From: Rosistilla ulvae
Lineage (GTDB): Bacteria; Planctomycetota; Planctomycetia; Pirellulales; Pirellulaceae
NCBI RefSeq assembly: GCF_007741475.1
Contig: NZ_CP036261.1
Span: forward strand, 496,001-560,000
Direction of reading: 5' to 3'
DNA length: 64,000 bases
The position numbers and the translations under genes were made by a program. Position 1 is the first letter of the stretch. Each line of letters opens with the position of its first letter. Below are positions 18,547-26,443 of the stretch, in pieces. The notes under the pieces were generated by a model that was not told where the DNA came from, searched no databases, and saw only the letters and a program-made list of their open reading frames with translations.

Positions 18547-18948
18547 GTGACCAATTCATCTGCAACCGTTGAAAGCCAAGTAACAACTATCGATCGTCGT
18601 CGTGATGACCGTCGCACGGATGCAGACCAAGTGGTGGCCGAGGCAGCAGCAAAGCCAACTCAACGCAAGAAGCAACGTCGCCGCCAGATCGACCCCACCA
18701 CCTGCGAGCGGGACTACAGCGACAAAGAGATCGAATTCATGCACGCTTTGGACGAATACAAGCGAAACGCCGGTCGCATGTTCCCAACCTGCAGCGAAGT
18801 TCTGGAAGTGATCCGCGGTCTCGGTTACGTCCAGCTGACCGACGAACAGGCTGCGATGTTGCAGACCGATGAATTCGATTGCGAAGAAGATTCGTACGGC
18901 CAAGATAGCGACGACGATGAGTTCGCGGATCTCGGCGACGAAGCCTAA
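18547..18948 (+). CDS. Conserved hypothetical acidic-tail protein
   Basis: About 133 residues, no recognised domain. The N-terminal third is basic and Arg-rich ([12 protein letters not shown] ... [11 protein letters not shown]). The middle is a well-structured stretch, [20 protein letters not shown], then [20 protein letters not shown]. The tail is strongly acidic ([19 protein letters not shown]). A charge layout of basic head and acidic tail suggests nucleic-acid or ribosome contact, which is inference. The GTG at 18547 with GGGGAAG upstream is chosen; the frame is open to a TTG at 18508. It is followed by a bidirectional terminator at 19016-19057. Confidence 0.7.
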   Translation: MTNSSATVESQVTTIDRRRDDRRTDADQVVAEAAAKPTQRKKQRRRQIDPTTCERDYSDKEIEFMHALDEYKRNAGRMFPTCSEVLEVIRGLGYVQLTDEQAAMLQTDEFDCEEDSYGQDSDDDEFADLGDEA

Positions 18949-19015
18949 GCCAAAATCCGACGGGTGGTTTCTGCCCGTCACCCTGTGGCCGGGCGAATTG
19001 CTCGGCCTCTCAAAA

Positions 19016-19057
19016 ACAAAACCTGCCCTGGAGATTCGTTCTTCTGGCAGGTTTTGT
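19016..19057 (+). terminator. Strong hairpin terminator
   Basis: Perfect 12-bp stem ACAAAACCTGCC (19016-19027) / GGCAGGTTTTGT (19046-19057) with an 18-nt loop. The stem ends in A/T tracts on both sides, so it could stop transcription of the upstream acidic-tail gene and, less efficiently, from the other direction. Confidence 0.7.
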
Positions 19058-19081
19058 CGTTGAAGGGGGAATCTCGCTAAG

Positions 19082-19510
19082 ATGGAATCGATGCGAACTC
19101 TGGCAAGCGTTTCGATTGGCACTCTCGTTCGGCTGTGGGCTTTCCCCTACACGCTGCTCGGGGTGGTTGTTGGTTTGGTCCTGCTGGGCCGGCCGAAATT
19201 AGTCGATGGCGTGATCGAAATCTATGGTCCGGGCGTCGCTTGGGTTTTGCAGCGGTTGCCGGTCTCGGCGCTTGCTATCACCTTGGGGCATTCGGTTTTA
19301 GGGCAGACGCAAGCCGCTTTGGATCTGACGCGGCGGCACGAACGGGTTCACGTCCGCCAATTCGAACGCTGGGGATTTTTGATGGGGCTCGCCTATTTGG
19401 GGGCTTCGGGCTGGCTCTGGTGGCGAGGGAAAGACGCTTATCGCGACAATCCGTTTGAAATAGAAGCGTACGCGGTCGATGATTGCCGAAGAAATCCAGG
19501 TCGCGACTGA
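19082..19510 (+). CDS. Small membrane protein with HExxH motif
   Basis: A 142-residue protein. A hydrophobic segment (about 17-36) is followed by a second (about 50-75), then the motif RRHERVHVRQFERWG with HERVH at 86-90, a third span (about 98-114), and NPFEIEAYAVDDC near the end. HExxH plus a downstream Glu (Glu126 or Glu128) in a conserved-looking NPFExEA context is the arrangement of a very small gluzincin metallopeptidase; activity is not demonstrated. ATG 19082 or 19091 could be the start; GAAGGGGGA lies upstream. Such short HExxH proteins are found annotated as hypothetical. Confidence 0.65.
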   Translation: MESMRTLASVSIGTLVRLWAFPYTLLGVVVGLVLLGRPKLVDGVIEIYGPGVAWVLQRLPVSALAITLGHSVLGQTQAALDLTRRHERVHVRQFERWGFLMGLAYLGASGWLWWRGKDAYRDNPFEIEAYAVDDCRRNPGRD

Positions 19511-19684
19511 TGTTGTCTGCGCCCGCGAAGGGCAGGGCGGCGCTTAAGTCGTTTGGTTTCAACGCGTTGCGCTGCGTTTTGCAGCTGTTGCAGGCGTTGG
19601 ATCTCCGATCGCCGAACGTTTGCTAGTTCGATAACCCGTCTGGCACGAAAATCGGTTCTGCCCAGCGCCGGCTACTTTTTGGCG

Positions 19685-19712
19685 TTGATGCTGTCGATAA
19701 CTCCGCTATACT
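19685..19712 (+). promoter_or_regulatory. Candidate promoter of the rpmB-gatCAB cluster
   Basis: TTGATG (19685-19690), 16-nt spacer, TATACT (19707-19712), matching the sigma-70 consensus at 4/6 and 5/6 positions. It lies 77 bp before the rpmB start codon. The AT-rich stretch just before the gene (TATATTGGATATTTAG, about 19755) is a second possible -10. Confidence 0.45.
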
Positions 19713-19789
19713 GCTGGACTTCGATCGATCGGATTCAGGCGTTTGGCCTGTCAATATATTGGATATTTAGAACAAAAGAGCGTAGATCA

Positions 19790-20062
19790 ATGGCACGCCA
19801 GTGTGAAGTTTGTGGCAAGCGGGTCCAAATGGGCAACCGCATTGAAACCCGCGGTAAGGCAAAGTATTTGGGAGGCGTTGGTACCAAGATCACTGGTATC
19901 TCGCGTCGCAAATTTGTTCCCAACCTGCAACGCGTCAAAGTTTCGTTGACGACCGGCGAAAACAAGTCGATCCGCTGCTGCACCCAGTGCATCCGCAGCG
20001 GCTCGATCCGCAAGGTTGTCAAAGTGAAGCCGTTTGAGCTTGAGAGCAAGACCAAGAAATAG
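19790..20062 (+). CDS. rpmB: 50S ribosomal protein L28 (zinc-binding form)
   Basis: Structural protein of the large ribosomal subunit, 90 residues. The start ARQCEVCGKRVQMGN and the later RRKFVPNLQRVKV are L28 signatures. Two CxxC pairs (CEVC near the N-terminus, CTQC late) make this the zinc-ribbon C+ form rather than the zinc-independent form. The ATG at 19790 is fixed by the family N-terminus, although the frame stays open upstream. gatC begins 11 bases after its stop. Confidence 0.95.
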   Translation: MARQCEVCGKRVQMGNRIETRGKAKYLGGVGTKITGISRRKFVPNLQRVKVSLTTGENKSIRCCTQCIRSGSIRKVVKVKPFELESKTKK

Positions 20063-20073
20063 GAATCGCACGA

Positions 20074-20361
20074 TTGGCTATTTCACTCGATCAGGTCCGC
20101 AAACTCGCGCTGATGGCTCGTCTAGAGCTGTCCGATGACGAGCTGGGTACGATCACGCCCCAGTTGGAAGATATCGTCGCGTTTGTGGACAAGCTGATGG
20201 AGCTCGATACCGATGGGATCGAGCCGATGGTGCATGCTGTCGAAACCGTCAACCGCTGGGTACCGGACCAGTTGGGCGATAGTCTGTCGCGCGAGCAGGC
20301 CTTGGCTAATGCTCCGAATCACGACGAGGAATGTTTTCTTGTGCCGCCGGTCATGGGTTAA
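20074..20361 (+). CDS. gatC: Asp-tRNA(Asn)/Glu-tRNA(Gln) amidotransferase subunit C
   Basis: Small subunit that wraps around GatA and stabilises the GatCAB complex, which converts misacylated Glu-tRNA(Gln) and/or Asp-tRNA(Asn) to the correct amide. The 95-residue protein has the family N-terminus ISLDQVRKLALMARLELSDDE and the C-terminal DEECFLVPPVMG. It starts at a TTG (20074) with AGGAA 9 nt upstream. It lies between rpmB and gatA, 11 bp and about 131 bp away respectively. Confidence 0.93.
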   Translation: MAISLDQVRKLALMARLELSDDELGTITPQLEDIVAFVDKLMELDTDGIEPMVHAVETVNRWVPDQLGDSLSREQALANAPNHDEECFLVPPVMG

Positions 20362-20492
20362 ACGCTCCCGCTCTCCAAGCAAGAATCGCTTCCTCGACCC
20401 CGCTGCACGGACACGCTGAGTCAATATTTTGTTTCGGCGAGGCGTCAGTCTTCGTGGGGTGTCAGTTCCCTCTCGCGAAAAGTCCGAAGACA

Positions 20493-21974
20493 ATGACTAT
20501 CCCGCTCGATTCTGCCGCCAAGCTGTTGGGGCTGTTGGCATCTGGTGAGCTCACCGCGCGTCAGGCGACTCAGGCGTCGTTGGATCGGATCGCAGCGACC
20601 GATCCCGAAGTCGGCGCCTTCACGTTCGTCAACACCGAAGCGGCGTTGGCTGCTGCCGATTCCATCGATCAGCGACGACGCGACGGCCAGCCTTTGGGGG
20701 CTCTCGCCGGTGTTCCGATCGCCGTCAAGGATGTGTTGTGTACAACCGACATGCCGACGACCTGTTCGTCGCGAATGTTGGAAAAACACATGTCGCCTTA
20801 CGACGCAACGGTTGTCGCCCGATTGCGTGCTGCCGATGCTGTGATCGTCGGCAAGACGAACATGGACGAATTTGCGATGGGAGCCAGCACCGAAACGAGT
20901 GCGTTTGGCAAAACCACCAACCCCTGGAACCCAAGCCTCACGCCCGGCGGCAGCAGCGGCGGCGCGGCGGCTTGTGTCGCCGCGGGCGATGTCCCGCTCT
21001 CTCTTGGCAGCGACACCGGCGGTTCGATCCGCCAGCCCGCTGCGTTTTGTGGCATCACGGGGCTGAAGCCGACCTACGGGCGTGTCAGTCGTTACGGCTT
21101 GATCGCTTTTGCCAGCAGTCTCGATCAGGTCGGGCCGATGGCGTTTGATGCCGTCGATTGTGCGACGCTGCTGAATGCGATTGCCGGTGTCGACGCCAGC
21201 GACAGCACTTCGCTGCCTGTCGAAACGCCCGACTTCACCGCGGGGTTGGATCGCATCGAGGGTGAGTTGCGGATCGGTATCGTCAAGCATCACTTGGAGG
21301 CTGAGGGGCTCGATCCAGAGGTCCGCCAGGCCGTCGACGATGCGATCGAGGTCTTTCGCGATGCGGGAGCGAAGATCGTCGAAGTGGAGTTGCCGCATTC
21401 GGACTACTGGGTGCCGACCTATTACGTGATCGCCCCGAGTGAAGCGAGCAGCAATCTTTCCCGCTATGACGGCGCCCACTACGGACACCGCAGTCCGGTC
21501 GCAGCGAGCGAAGCGGGAGATCGTGGTCCGTTGGTCGCCACTTATTGCCGCAGCCGCGGCGAAGCGTTTGGCGCAGAGGTCAAGCGGCGGATCATGATCG
21601 GGATGTATGCTTTGAGCGCCGGTTACGGCGACAAGTATTATGTGAAAGCGTTGCAGGTCCGCCGACTGATCCGCCAGGACTTCGATTCGGCTTTCCAAAA
21701 CGTCGACCTGTTGTTGGGCCCGGTGACTCCCACACCGCCATTTGCGATGGGAGAGAAGATCGACGATCCGTTGCAGATGTATTTGTGCGACCTTTTCACT
21801 GTCGGCGCGAACTTGGCCGGCATCCCCGCCCTTTCAATGCCCGGCGGGCTGACTAGCAACAACCTGCCGATCGGGATCCAGTTGCAGGCCCCGCCGCTGC
21901 AAGAGGCCAAGCTGCTGCAAGCTGCCGCCGCATTCCAACGCGCTACCGATTGGCATACTAAGCGTCCTTTGTAA
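20493..21974 (+). CDS. gatA: Asp-tRNA(Asn)/Glu-tRNA(Gln) amidotransferase subunit A (glutaminase)
   Basis: Amidase-signature subunit that frees ammonia from glutamine for GatB. All catalytic residues are visible: Lys79 in VPIAVKD, cis-Ser154 in TPGGSSGGAAA, and nucleophile Ser178 in LGSDTGGSIRQP. These numbers coincide with those of the classical bacterial enzyme, which supports the ATG at 20493 over a frame extension to 20331 inside gatC. The length is 493 residues, as usual. Cytosolic. Confidence 0.96.
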   Translation: MTIPLDSAAKLLGLLASGELTARQATQASLDRIAATDPEVGAFTFVNTEAALAAADSIDQRRRDGQPLGALAGVPIAVKDVLCTTDMPTTCSSRMLEKHMSPYDATVVARLRAADAVIVGKTNMDEFAMGASTETSAFGKTTNPWNPSLTPGGSSGGAAACVAAGDVPLSLGSDTGGSIRQPAAFCGITGLKPTYGRVSRYGLIAFASSLDQVGPMAFDAVDCATLLNAIAGVDASDSTSLPVETPDFTAGLDRIEGELRIGIVKHHLEAEGLDPEVRQAVDDAIEVFRDAGAKIVEVELPHSDYWVPTYYVIAPSEASSNLSRYDGAHYGHRSPVAASEAGDRGPLVATYCRSRGEAFGAEVKRRIMIGMYALSAGYGDKYYVKALQVRRLIRQDFDSAFQNVDLLLGPVTPTPPFAMGEKIDDPLQMYLCDLFTVGANLAGIPALSMPGGLTSNNLPIGIQLQAPPLQEAKLLQAAAAFQRATDWHTKRPL

Positions 21975-22050
21975 CCGACGCAGGTCGTTGGACCTGTGAT
22001 CGGTCTGGACCCATCGTCCGACTGCCGCAACCTTTCTGGAGATTCTTTCC

Positions 22051-23523
22051 GTGGACCAGCCTTACGAAATCGTGATCGGTTTGGAGGTGCATGTTCAGCT
22101 GAGGACAACGACCAAGTTGTTCTGCCGCTGTGCGACTCAGTTCGGTGCGCCGCCGAACACGAACGTCTGCCCGGTCTGCTTGGGGATGCCTGGTGCATTG
22201 CCGGTGATTAACGAACATGCGGTTCAGTTGGCGCTGCAGACCGGTCTGGCTCTTGGCAGCACGATCCCGCCGATGACCAAGTGGGACCGCAAGCAGTACT
22301 TTTATCCCGATCTACCCAAGGGCTATCAGATCAGCCAATTCGATCTGCCGATCTGCGATGGTGGTCACTTGACGATCGCCGATCCCGCCGATGAATCGCA
22401 AACTCGCACGATTCGGTTGATCCGCGCCCACTTGGAAGAGGATGCTGGCAAGAGCATGCACGACGAGGCCAACGGGCGGGCTGACAGTCGGATCGATCTG
22501 AACCGCTGTGGCACTCCGTTGTTGGAAATTGTTAGCCAGCCCGACATGCGCAGCGCGGCCGAGGCCAAAGCGTTTCTGACCGAACTGAAGCTGTTGCTGA
22601 CCTACTTGGATGTCTCTGATTGCGAGATGCAGGAGGGAAGTCTGCGGGTCGATGCGAACGTGAATCTGAAGATCGAGAAAGCTGGCGATACGATCGCCAC
22701 GCCGATCGTCGAGATCAAGAACATGAACAGCTTTCGCGCCGTCGAACGCGCGATCGCTCACGAGGCGCAGCGTCAGTACCACGAATGGGAAGAGACGGGG
22801 CTGACGATCAAGGATCGCACCAAGCGGACCTTCGGTTGGGACGATGCTGCGGAACGCACGGTCCCGCAGCGCGAGAAGGAGGAGGCGGCTGATTATCGCT
22901 ATCTGCCCGACCCCGATCTGCTGCCGATCTGTTTGTCGGTGGAGACCGTTGAAGCGACGCGAGTCGCGTTGGCAGAATTTCCAGCGGTCGCTCGCCAGCG
23001 TTTGCAATCCGATTACGAGATCAAAGCCTACGATGCCGACGTGATCGTCAATCAGGGCCGCGGTGTGGTGGAGTATTTCGAAGCGGTTGCCAAGGGGAGC
23101 GGCGACGCGCGGCGTGCCAGTTCGTGGATCCAGCAGGATGTGCTGCGAACGATGAAGGAGCAGGGGAAGGGGATCGCCGATTTTGCAGTCTCTGCCGACA
23201 CGCTAGCGGAACTACTTGGCCAGGTTTCCGCTGGAAAACTGGATAACGCGCGAGCCCGCGACGTTTTTCAGCATCTATTAGAGAAGAGAGGAAGCGTTGC
23301 CGAAGCGATCAAGGCGTTGGGGATCGAATCGGTCGACGCGGGCGAAATCGAATCGCTTTGCCAGGAATTGCTCGACGCCAATCCGCAAGTCGTGGAGGAT
23401 GTGCGAGGCGGGAAGATGCAAGCGATTGGTTCGCTGATCGGTCAAGCTAAAAAGAAGAATCCCAACGTAAACCCGAAGCAGTTTCGCGAGATCTGTTTGC
23501 AGCTGATTCAATCGGCCGGGTAA
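22051..23523 (+). CDS. gatB: Asp-tRNA(Asn)/Glu-tRNA(Gln) amidotransferase subunit B
   Basis: Kinase/transamidase subunit that activates the tRNA-bound Glu or Asp with ATP and transfers ammonia from GatA. Visible are the N-terminal YEIVIGLEVHVQLRTTTKLF, the family FYPDLPKGYQISQFDLP, HLEEDAGKSMH and EIVSQPDMRS, plus the C-terminal YqeY-like tRNA-binding tail (RGGKMQAIGSLIGQAKKKNP). The 490-residue protein starts at GTG 22051, 76 bp after gatA. The presence of gatCAB suggests that glutaminyl- or asparaginyl-tRNA is made indirectly. Confidence 0.96.
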   Translation: MDQPYEIVIGLEVHVQLRTTTKLFCRCATQFGAPPNTNVCPVCLGMPGALPVINEHAVQLALQTGLALGSTIPPMTKWDRKQYFYPDLPKGYQISQFDLPICDGGHLTIADPADESQTRTIRLIRAHLEEDAGKSMHDEANGRADSRIDLNRCGTPLLEIVSQPDMRSAAEAKAFLTELKLLLTYLDVSDCEMQEGSLRVDANVNLKIEKAGDTIATPIVEIKNMNSFRAVERAIAHEAQRQYHEWEETGLTIKDRTKRTFGWDDAAERTVPQREKEEAADYRYLPDPDLLPICLSVETVEATRVALAEFPAVARQRLQSDYEIKAYDADVIVNQGRGVVEYFEAVAKGSGDARRASSWIQQDVLRTMKEQGKGIADFAVSADTLAELLGQVSAGKLDNARARDVFQHLLEKRGSVAEAIKALGIESVDAGEIESLCQELLDANPQVVEDVRGGKMQAIGSLIGQAKKKNPNVNPKQFREICLQLIQSAG

Positions 23524-23633
23524 GTCGTCCAGTTTTGTTGTCGCCCGGCGGCGGGAATTCGCCGTGGGTTGTTCTCTGCGATGCGGCGCCTCGGAAGTGG
23601 CGGCGCGGTCGCGTCGAAGCGAGGGCGTTTGGT

Positions 23634-24434
23634 ATGTCGATCATCACTCTTCTAACCGACTTTGGTGTCTCGAGTCCCTACGTGGCTCAGATCAAAGGCG
23701 TTTTGGCGACTCGCCGGCCCGAGTCGCACGTGATTGATCTAACGCATTCGGTCCCGCCGCAGAATATTCAAGCCGCTGCGATCACGCTGGGTGATCTCGC
23801 TCCCTGGTTTCCGGCCGGAGCGGTTCATGTCGCGGTCGTCGACCCCGGCGTCGGCAGCGACCGCCGGATCTTGGCCGCCCATGTTGGTGACTGGTATTTT
23901 GTCTTGCCCGACAACGGGCTGATCTCACCGTTGGCCGACCGCTTCGCAGTCAAAAGCGTGGTCGCGTTGGATCGCCGTGAATTTTGGCTCTCTCCGGTTA
24001 GCAATACGTTCCATGGACGCGACGTGATGGCGCCGGTCGCTGCCGCAATCGCCAGCGGGATTCCGTTGGAGGAGCTCGGGGAATCGGTCGACGATTGGCA
24101 TCGGGTTCACATCCCGCGGCCGCGCGTGATGTCGAAGTCGATTCAGGGCGAGGTGATCTGTGTCGATTCGTTTGGCAATCTGATCACCAACATCTCCGCC
24201 GACGATGTGCATGGCGACGATGTGTTCCGGGTCGGCGATCGCGTTGTCAACGGCTTGGTCCGCAGCTATTCCGATCGCACCGCGGGTCAGATGGTGGCGC
24301 TGATCGGATCGTCGGGGCGGCTGGAGTTTGCTGTCGTCGATGGCAACGCTGCGGTGCAGCTTGGGGCAGGGCAGGGGACTGCGGTAGAGGTCGACTTGGT
24401 GGGCGAGACGCAGCAGGTCGGGGACTTGCAGTGA
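23634..24434 (+). CDS. SAM hydrolase/halogenase-fold protein (DUF62)
   Basis: Member of the SAM-dependent fluorinase/chlorinase fold family; most bacterial and archaeal members hydrolyse S-adenosylmethionine to adenosine and methionine. The N-terminal IITLLTDFGVSSPYVAQIKG and VIDLTHSVPPQN are the family signature. The hydrolytic triad is present as Asp70 (VVDPGVGSDRR), Arg77 and His127 (NTFHGRDVMAP). This is the hydrolase arrangement, not that of a true fluorinase. The length is 266 residues from ATG 23634. Its stop overlaps the GTG of the next small gene, so the two are translationally coupled. Confidence 0.88.
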   Translation: MSIITLLTDFGVSSPYVAQIKGVLATRRPESHVIDLTHSVPPQNIQAAAITLGDLAPWFPAGAVHVAVVDPGVGSDRRILAAHVGDWYFVLPDNGLISPLADRFAVKSVVALDRREFWLSPVSNTFHGRDVMAPVAAAIASGIPLEELGESVDDWHRVHIPRPRVMSKSIQGEVICVDSFGNLITNISADDVHGDDVFRVGDRVVNGLVRSYSDRTAGQMVALIGSSGRLEFAVVDGNAAVQLGAGQGTAVEVDLVGETQQVGDLQ

Positions 24435-24625
24435 ACGTCGACAGTTTGTGCGAGCGATGTGCTCATGTCCGTGAGATTGTTTCGGGCAAAGGCTCGCGGT
24501 TTTTGATGTGTCGACGCGGTTTGGCGAGCGATCAATTTGCGAAGTATCCGCCGCAGCCGACGCTTGTCTGCGTGGGGTTTGAACCTCGAGGTGATGGCAA
24601 AGGAAAAGGCGAACACGATTCTTGA
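24431..24625 (+). CDS. Small cysteine-containing protein coupled to the SAM hydrolase
   Basis: A 64-residue protein starting at GTG 24431 within the overlap GTGA of the preceding stop codon. Its sequence has CERCAHVREIVSGKGSRFLM, then CRRGLASD and YPPQPTLVCVGFEP. This gives a CxxC pair near the N-terminus and two further Cys (C-x(18)-C), a possible metal-ribbon. Compact motifs such as GKGSRFLMCR and KYPPQP look conserved, and I recall similar planctomycete hypothetical proteins, but no function is known. A Lys/Gly-rich tail ends it. Overlap with the hydrolase argues for a linked role. Confidence 0.65.
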   Translation: MNVDSLCERCAHVREIVSGKGSRFLMCRRGLASDQFAKYPPQPTLVCVGFEPRGDGKGKGEHDS

Positions 24626-24679
24626 TCGCGTTCGCCTTGTTGCGTTTGCATTTACTAAGTCGGCCCGACGTGCGGCGGC

Positions 24680-25138
24680 TTAGGGGTGCAGGTGAGGTTC
24701 TTTGCCTTCGTAGGCGCGGTAGAAGTCGTGGATCGCTTTCTTGAGTGCCACGGCGGATTCGGGGGCAGCTGTTTGCTTGCACTTCATCGCGGCAACCATC
24801 ACAGCGTGTGCGGTGGTCAGCTTCTTGGTGTAGTTTTCGCCGTCGGCTTTCAGGCGTTGTGTCATGAAGTATTGAGCGATCGTTTGTTGGATTCGCGTCG
24901 CGTGATCTTCTTTCGTCGTGACCCAACGAACCAATTGGTTCAGGTCTTGAGCGTCGTGCTTGCCGGCGAGTTCGTCGATCTGAGCGATCGCCTTTTCGAT
25001 GGTCGAATGGTCTTCGATCATCGAAACGAAACGTCGTTCGTCGTCGTAGATACCGCAGGGAACTTCGCAGTGAGCGCTGCCCGATTTCGCGGTGAACGCC
25101 AGCAACATTGCCATCGCGAAATAGATTGTGTTACGCAT
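24680..25138 (-). CDS. sodN: Nickel superoxide dismutase precursor, exported
   Basis: Dismutates superoxide to hydrogen peroxide and oxygen at a Ni site. The nickel hook HCEVPCGIYDD (His23, Cys24, Cys28 in precursor numbering) is unmistakable. It is followed by the four-helix body with LNQLVRWVTTKEDHATRIQ and YFMTQRLK. The 152-residue precursor has a normal Sec signal peptide (RNTIYFAMAMLLAFTAKSGSA) whose predicted cleavage site falls directly before His23. This exposes the N-terminal His that the nickel site needs. No sodX-type maturation protease is adjacent. ATG 25138 is chosen because the signal starts there, although the reverse frame is open much further upstream. Probably periplasmic. 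Confidence 0.92.
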   Translation of the reverse strand: MRNTIYFAMAMLLAFTAKSGSAHCEVPCGIYDDERRFVSMIEDHSTIEKAIAQIDELAGKHDAQDLNQLVRWVTTKEDHATRIQQTIAQYFMTQRLKADGENYTKKLTTAHAVMVAAMKCKQTAAPESAVALKKAIHDFYRAYEGKEPHLHP

Positions 25139-25393
25139 CAAATGGTCTCTCTTTCCTTGGTGACTCATAGTGTGCTTGGCATCGGGGGGATGCCCGGATT
25201 GTTGGATCTGGCGAGTGCCCGATGGGCGACCCGCGACACAGCAGTCTACGCTATGTAAACCATTTTTGCGAACAATGGCGGCAATTCGGTTCGGCGGCTC
25301 ACCCCGGTGCTCTGATATCGCATTTGGCGTAAAATGGATTCCCGCGAGCTTCACGCGTTTCCGGCCTTTCTTCCCAGCAAAAACAGTCCTTTT

Positions 25394-26443
25394 ATGATCG
25401 ATTTGCGAAGTGATACCGTGACTCGGCCAACCGCTGCAATGCGGCAGGCAATGGCGGACGCCGAGGTTGGCGACGACGTGATCGATATCGATCCCACGGT
25501 TCAGCGATTGGAGCAGCGGACGGCGGAACTGCTTGGCAAAGAAGCGGCGATCTATATGCCCAGCGGTTCGATGACCAATCAGATCGCGATTCGCGTTCAT
25601 TGCGGCCGTGGGGAGGAGTTTCTTTGCGAAGCCGATTGCCACGTCTACAACTATGAGCAGGGAGCGTTTGCGTCGCTCAGCGGTTTGGTCGCGCGAACGA
25701 TTCAGGGCGACTCGGGCGTGTTGCGTCCGGATCAGGTTCGCGGCATGGTCCGCCCAGAAAATGACCATTCGGTGCGGACCCGAATGATCACGCTGGAGAA
25801 CACTCACAATCGCGGCGGCGGTCGCGTGCAGCCGTTTGAAAACGTGAAGGCGATCTGCGATTGGGCCCAGCAGCAAGGTTTGACGCGGCATCTCGACGGC
25901 GCGCGATTGTGGAATGCCGTCGCCGCGACGGGGATCGATGAAGCGACCTGGGCGGCTGAGTTTGATTCGGTCAGCGTCTGCTTCAGTAAAGGCTTGGGGG
26001 CTCCCGTCGGATCGGCGTTGGTCGGCAGTCGCGAATTTATTCAGGAGGCGCGGCGGACTCGGAAGCTGTTCGGCGGCGGGATGCGACAGGCTGGCATCAT
26101 TGCCGCCGGTGCGCTGTATGCGATCGAGCATCACCGCGGTTGTTTGGTGGACGACCACGCGCATGCTCAATTGTTAGCCGAGGCGGTTCGCGATTCGCCC
26201 GGCATGGATTTGCCGACGCCCACGGTCGACACAAACATCGTGATCGCATCGGTCGATCCCGCTTGGGGAACGGCGGCCGAATTTCGGGATCAGTTGGCGG
26301 CGGCGGACGTATCGGTGATGGCCTTCGGTCCGCAAGCTGTCCGGTTCGTAACGCATCGGGATGTCGATCGGGCGCAGATCGATCGGGCTTGCCAAGCGAT
26401 TCGCACAGTCGCTCAGAAAAACCGCACGAGCGTGGCCACTTGA
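25394..26443 (+). CDS. ltaE: Low-specificity L-threonine aldolase
   Basis: PLP enzyme cleaving L-threonine or allo-threonine to glycine and acetaldehyde. The N-terminus IDLRSDTVTRPTAAMRQAM is the family hallmark. YMPSGSMTNQIAI binds PLP phosphate, HLDGARLWNA carries the pyridine-N Asp, and the Schiff-base lysine is Lys199 in SVCFSKGLGAPVGS. The length is 349 residues. ATG 25394 fits the conserved start. Divergent from sodN. Its TGA stop overlaps the probable TTG start of the glycosyltransferase (TTGA). Confidence 0.93.
   Translation: MIDLRSDTVTRPTAAMRQAMADAEVGDDVIDIDPTVQRLEQRTAELLGKEAAIYMPSGSMTNQIAIRVHCGRGEEFLCEADCHVYNYEQGAFASLSGLVARTIQGDSGVLRPDQVRGMVRPENDHSVRTRMITLENTHNRGGGRVQPFENVKAICDWAQQQGLTRHLDGARLWNAVAATGIDEATWAAEFDSVSVCFSKGLGAPVGSALVGSREFIQEARRTRKLFGGGMRQAGIIAAGALYAIEHHRGCLVDDHAHAQLLAEAVRDSPGMDLPTPTVDTNIVIASVDPAWGTAAEFRDQLAAADVSVMAFGPQAVRFVTHRDVDRAQIDRACQAIRTVAQKNRTSVAT

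Noticed and set aside
24680-26170. A 496-codon minus-strand open frame
   Set aside because: Only its last 152 codons are real (sodN, start 25138). The rest is the reverse shadow of threonine aldolase with no family resemblance.
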